Source of the DNA: Sphingopyxis sp. OPL5
GTDB taxonomy: Bacteria; Pseudomonadota; Alphaproteobacteria; Sphingomonadales; Sphingomonadaceae
Reading direction: 5' to 3'
Assembly (NCBI RefSeq): GCF_003797775.2
Contig: NZ_CP060725.1
Span: 1,730,001 to 1,794,000, forward strand
DNA length: 64,000 bases
Shown here: positions 63,508-64,000 of the stretch, one piece after another
How positions within the stretch are numbered: the stretch's first letter is position 1
How the letters are laid out: the number at the start of each line of letters is the position of its first letter
The notes under the pieces: model-generated
What the model saw: only the letters and a program-made list of their open reading frames with translations
The model's database searches: none
What the model was told of the DNA's origin: nothing
Translations under genes and position numbers: made by a program

Positions 63508-64000
63508 TCAGATGCTCCGCCCCGCCGCGGCCCAATAGGGGTCGCGCAACAGCCTTTTGCGAATCTTCCCCGTCTCCTCGCGCGGCAGCGCGTCGGTGAG
63601 CTCGATATGCCTGGGCACCTTGTACGACGCGATCCGGCTGCGCAGCGCGGCGCCGATGCCTTCCGCCGTCAGCACCGCGCCCGCTACCGGCTCGACCACT
63701 GCGAGCAACGCCTCGCCGTTGATTTCGTCGGGAATGCCGAACACCGCGCAGTCGGCGACCCCCTCGACCGTCTGCAGCGCCGCCTCGATCTCGGCGGGAT
63801 AGATGTTGACGCCTCCCGAAATCACCAGGTCGCGCTTGCGGTCGCACAGGAACAGCCGCCCGTCGGCGTCGAGATAACCAAGATCGCCCGACGCCAGATA
63901 GCCGCCGCGGTCAAGCGCGGCGCGGTCGGCCTCGCGCCCCAGATAGGTGAAATCGGGATAGCCTGCGTTGCGCGACTGCACCTCGCCGACCTCACCCGTC
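63508..64000 (-). CDS. Acyl-CoA synthetase (AMP-forming), C-terminal part, cut by window edge
   Basis: The visible 164 residues are the C-terminal end of an AMP-dependent ligase; the frame stays open to the right edge. GDLGYLDADGRLFLCDRKRD is the hinge region, LVISGGVNIYPAEIEAAL the following conserved loop, and the catalytic Lys lies in REETGKIRKRLLRD. It activates a carboxylic acid with CoA, which fits as the entry step for the two dehydrogenases. Confidence 0.93.
   Translation of the reverse strand, partial: TGEVGEVQSRNAGYPDFTYLGREADRAALDRGGYLASGDLGYLDADGRLFLCDRKRDLVISGGVNIYPAEIEAALQTVEGVADCAVFGIPDEINGEALLAVVEPVAGAVLTAEGIGAALRSRIASYKVPRHIELTDALPREETGKIRKRLLRDPYWAAAGRSI

Overview
The window is GC-rich chromosomal DNA from an alphaproteobacterium, most probably Sphingomonadaceae and plausibly Sphingopyxis-like. 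The grounds are codon use, the prmC-prfA and hflK-hflC-degP gene orders, a very large NAD-type glutamate dehydrogenase, several secreted proteins typical of sphingomonads, and a TonB receptor next to acyl-CoA catabolism genes. No database search was possible, so the genus is an inference. No rRNA, tRNA, CRISPR array, transposase or prophage was seen.

Left part (1-13 kb): the end of a polysaccharide flippase gene, a CBS-domain protein, a small membrane protein and a YciA-like thioesterase. A minus-strand block of four secreted DUF4139 proteins follows, arranged A-B-A-B as if a two-gene unit had been duplicated; one B copy carries a single-base frameshift in a proline/G-C tract. Then come a DUF4167 protein, prmC, prfA and hisS.

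Middle part (13-45 kb): mostly housekeeping and metabolic genes. These include an M61 peptidase, ppa, an MscS channel, cystathionine beta-lyase, sseA, queF, a second thioesterase, a P450, an M1 aminopeptidase lipoprotein, a globin-like protein coupled to a HerA/DUF853 ATPase, RidA and VOC proteins, degP-hflC-hflK, an Mrp ATPase with two overlapping partners, an orphan Tat-exported molybdopterin subunit coupled to hemH, a DUF1963 protein, phaB behind a LiuR-like palindrome, a membrane-anchored LuxR/DUF4019 protein and an ATP-grasp enzyme.

Right part (45-64 kb): the 1572-residue NAD-glutamate dehydrogenase, a PAS_5 protein, a glutamine amidotransferase, an alpha/beta hydrolase divergent from a GlxA-type regulator, and then the most interesting region (55.7-64 kb). 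That region holds a TonB receptor, a TetR regulator, two acyl-CoA dehydrogenases, an MpaB-type oxygenase, an epoxide hydrolase and an acyl-CoA ligase. Four copies of one palindrome, TTATCA-N4-TGATAR, lie in the promoter gaps of this block: two abutting copies between receptor and regulator, one in front of the first dehydrogenase, and one between the second dehydrogenase and the oxygenase. This reads as a self-contained TetR regulon for uptake and CoA-dependent breakdown of an unidentified hydrophobic compound.

Many gaps between genes are filled by long imperfect palindromes of several sequence families (arms of about 20-45 bases, 30-180 bases overall). They recur across the window and mostly sit just behind stop codons.
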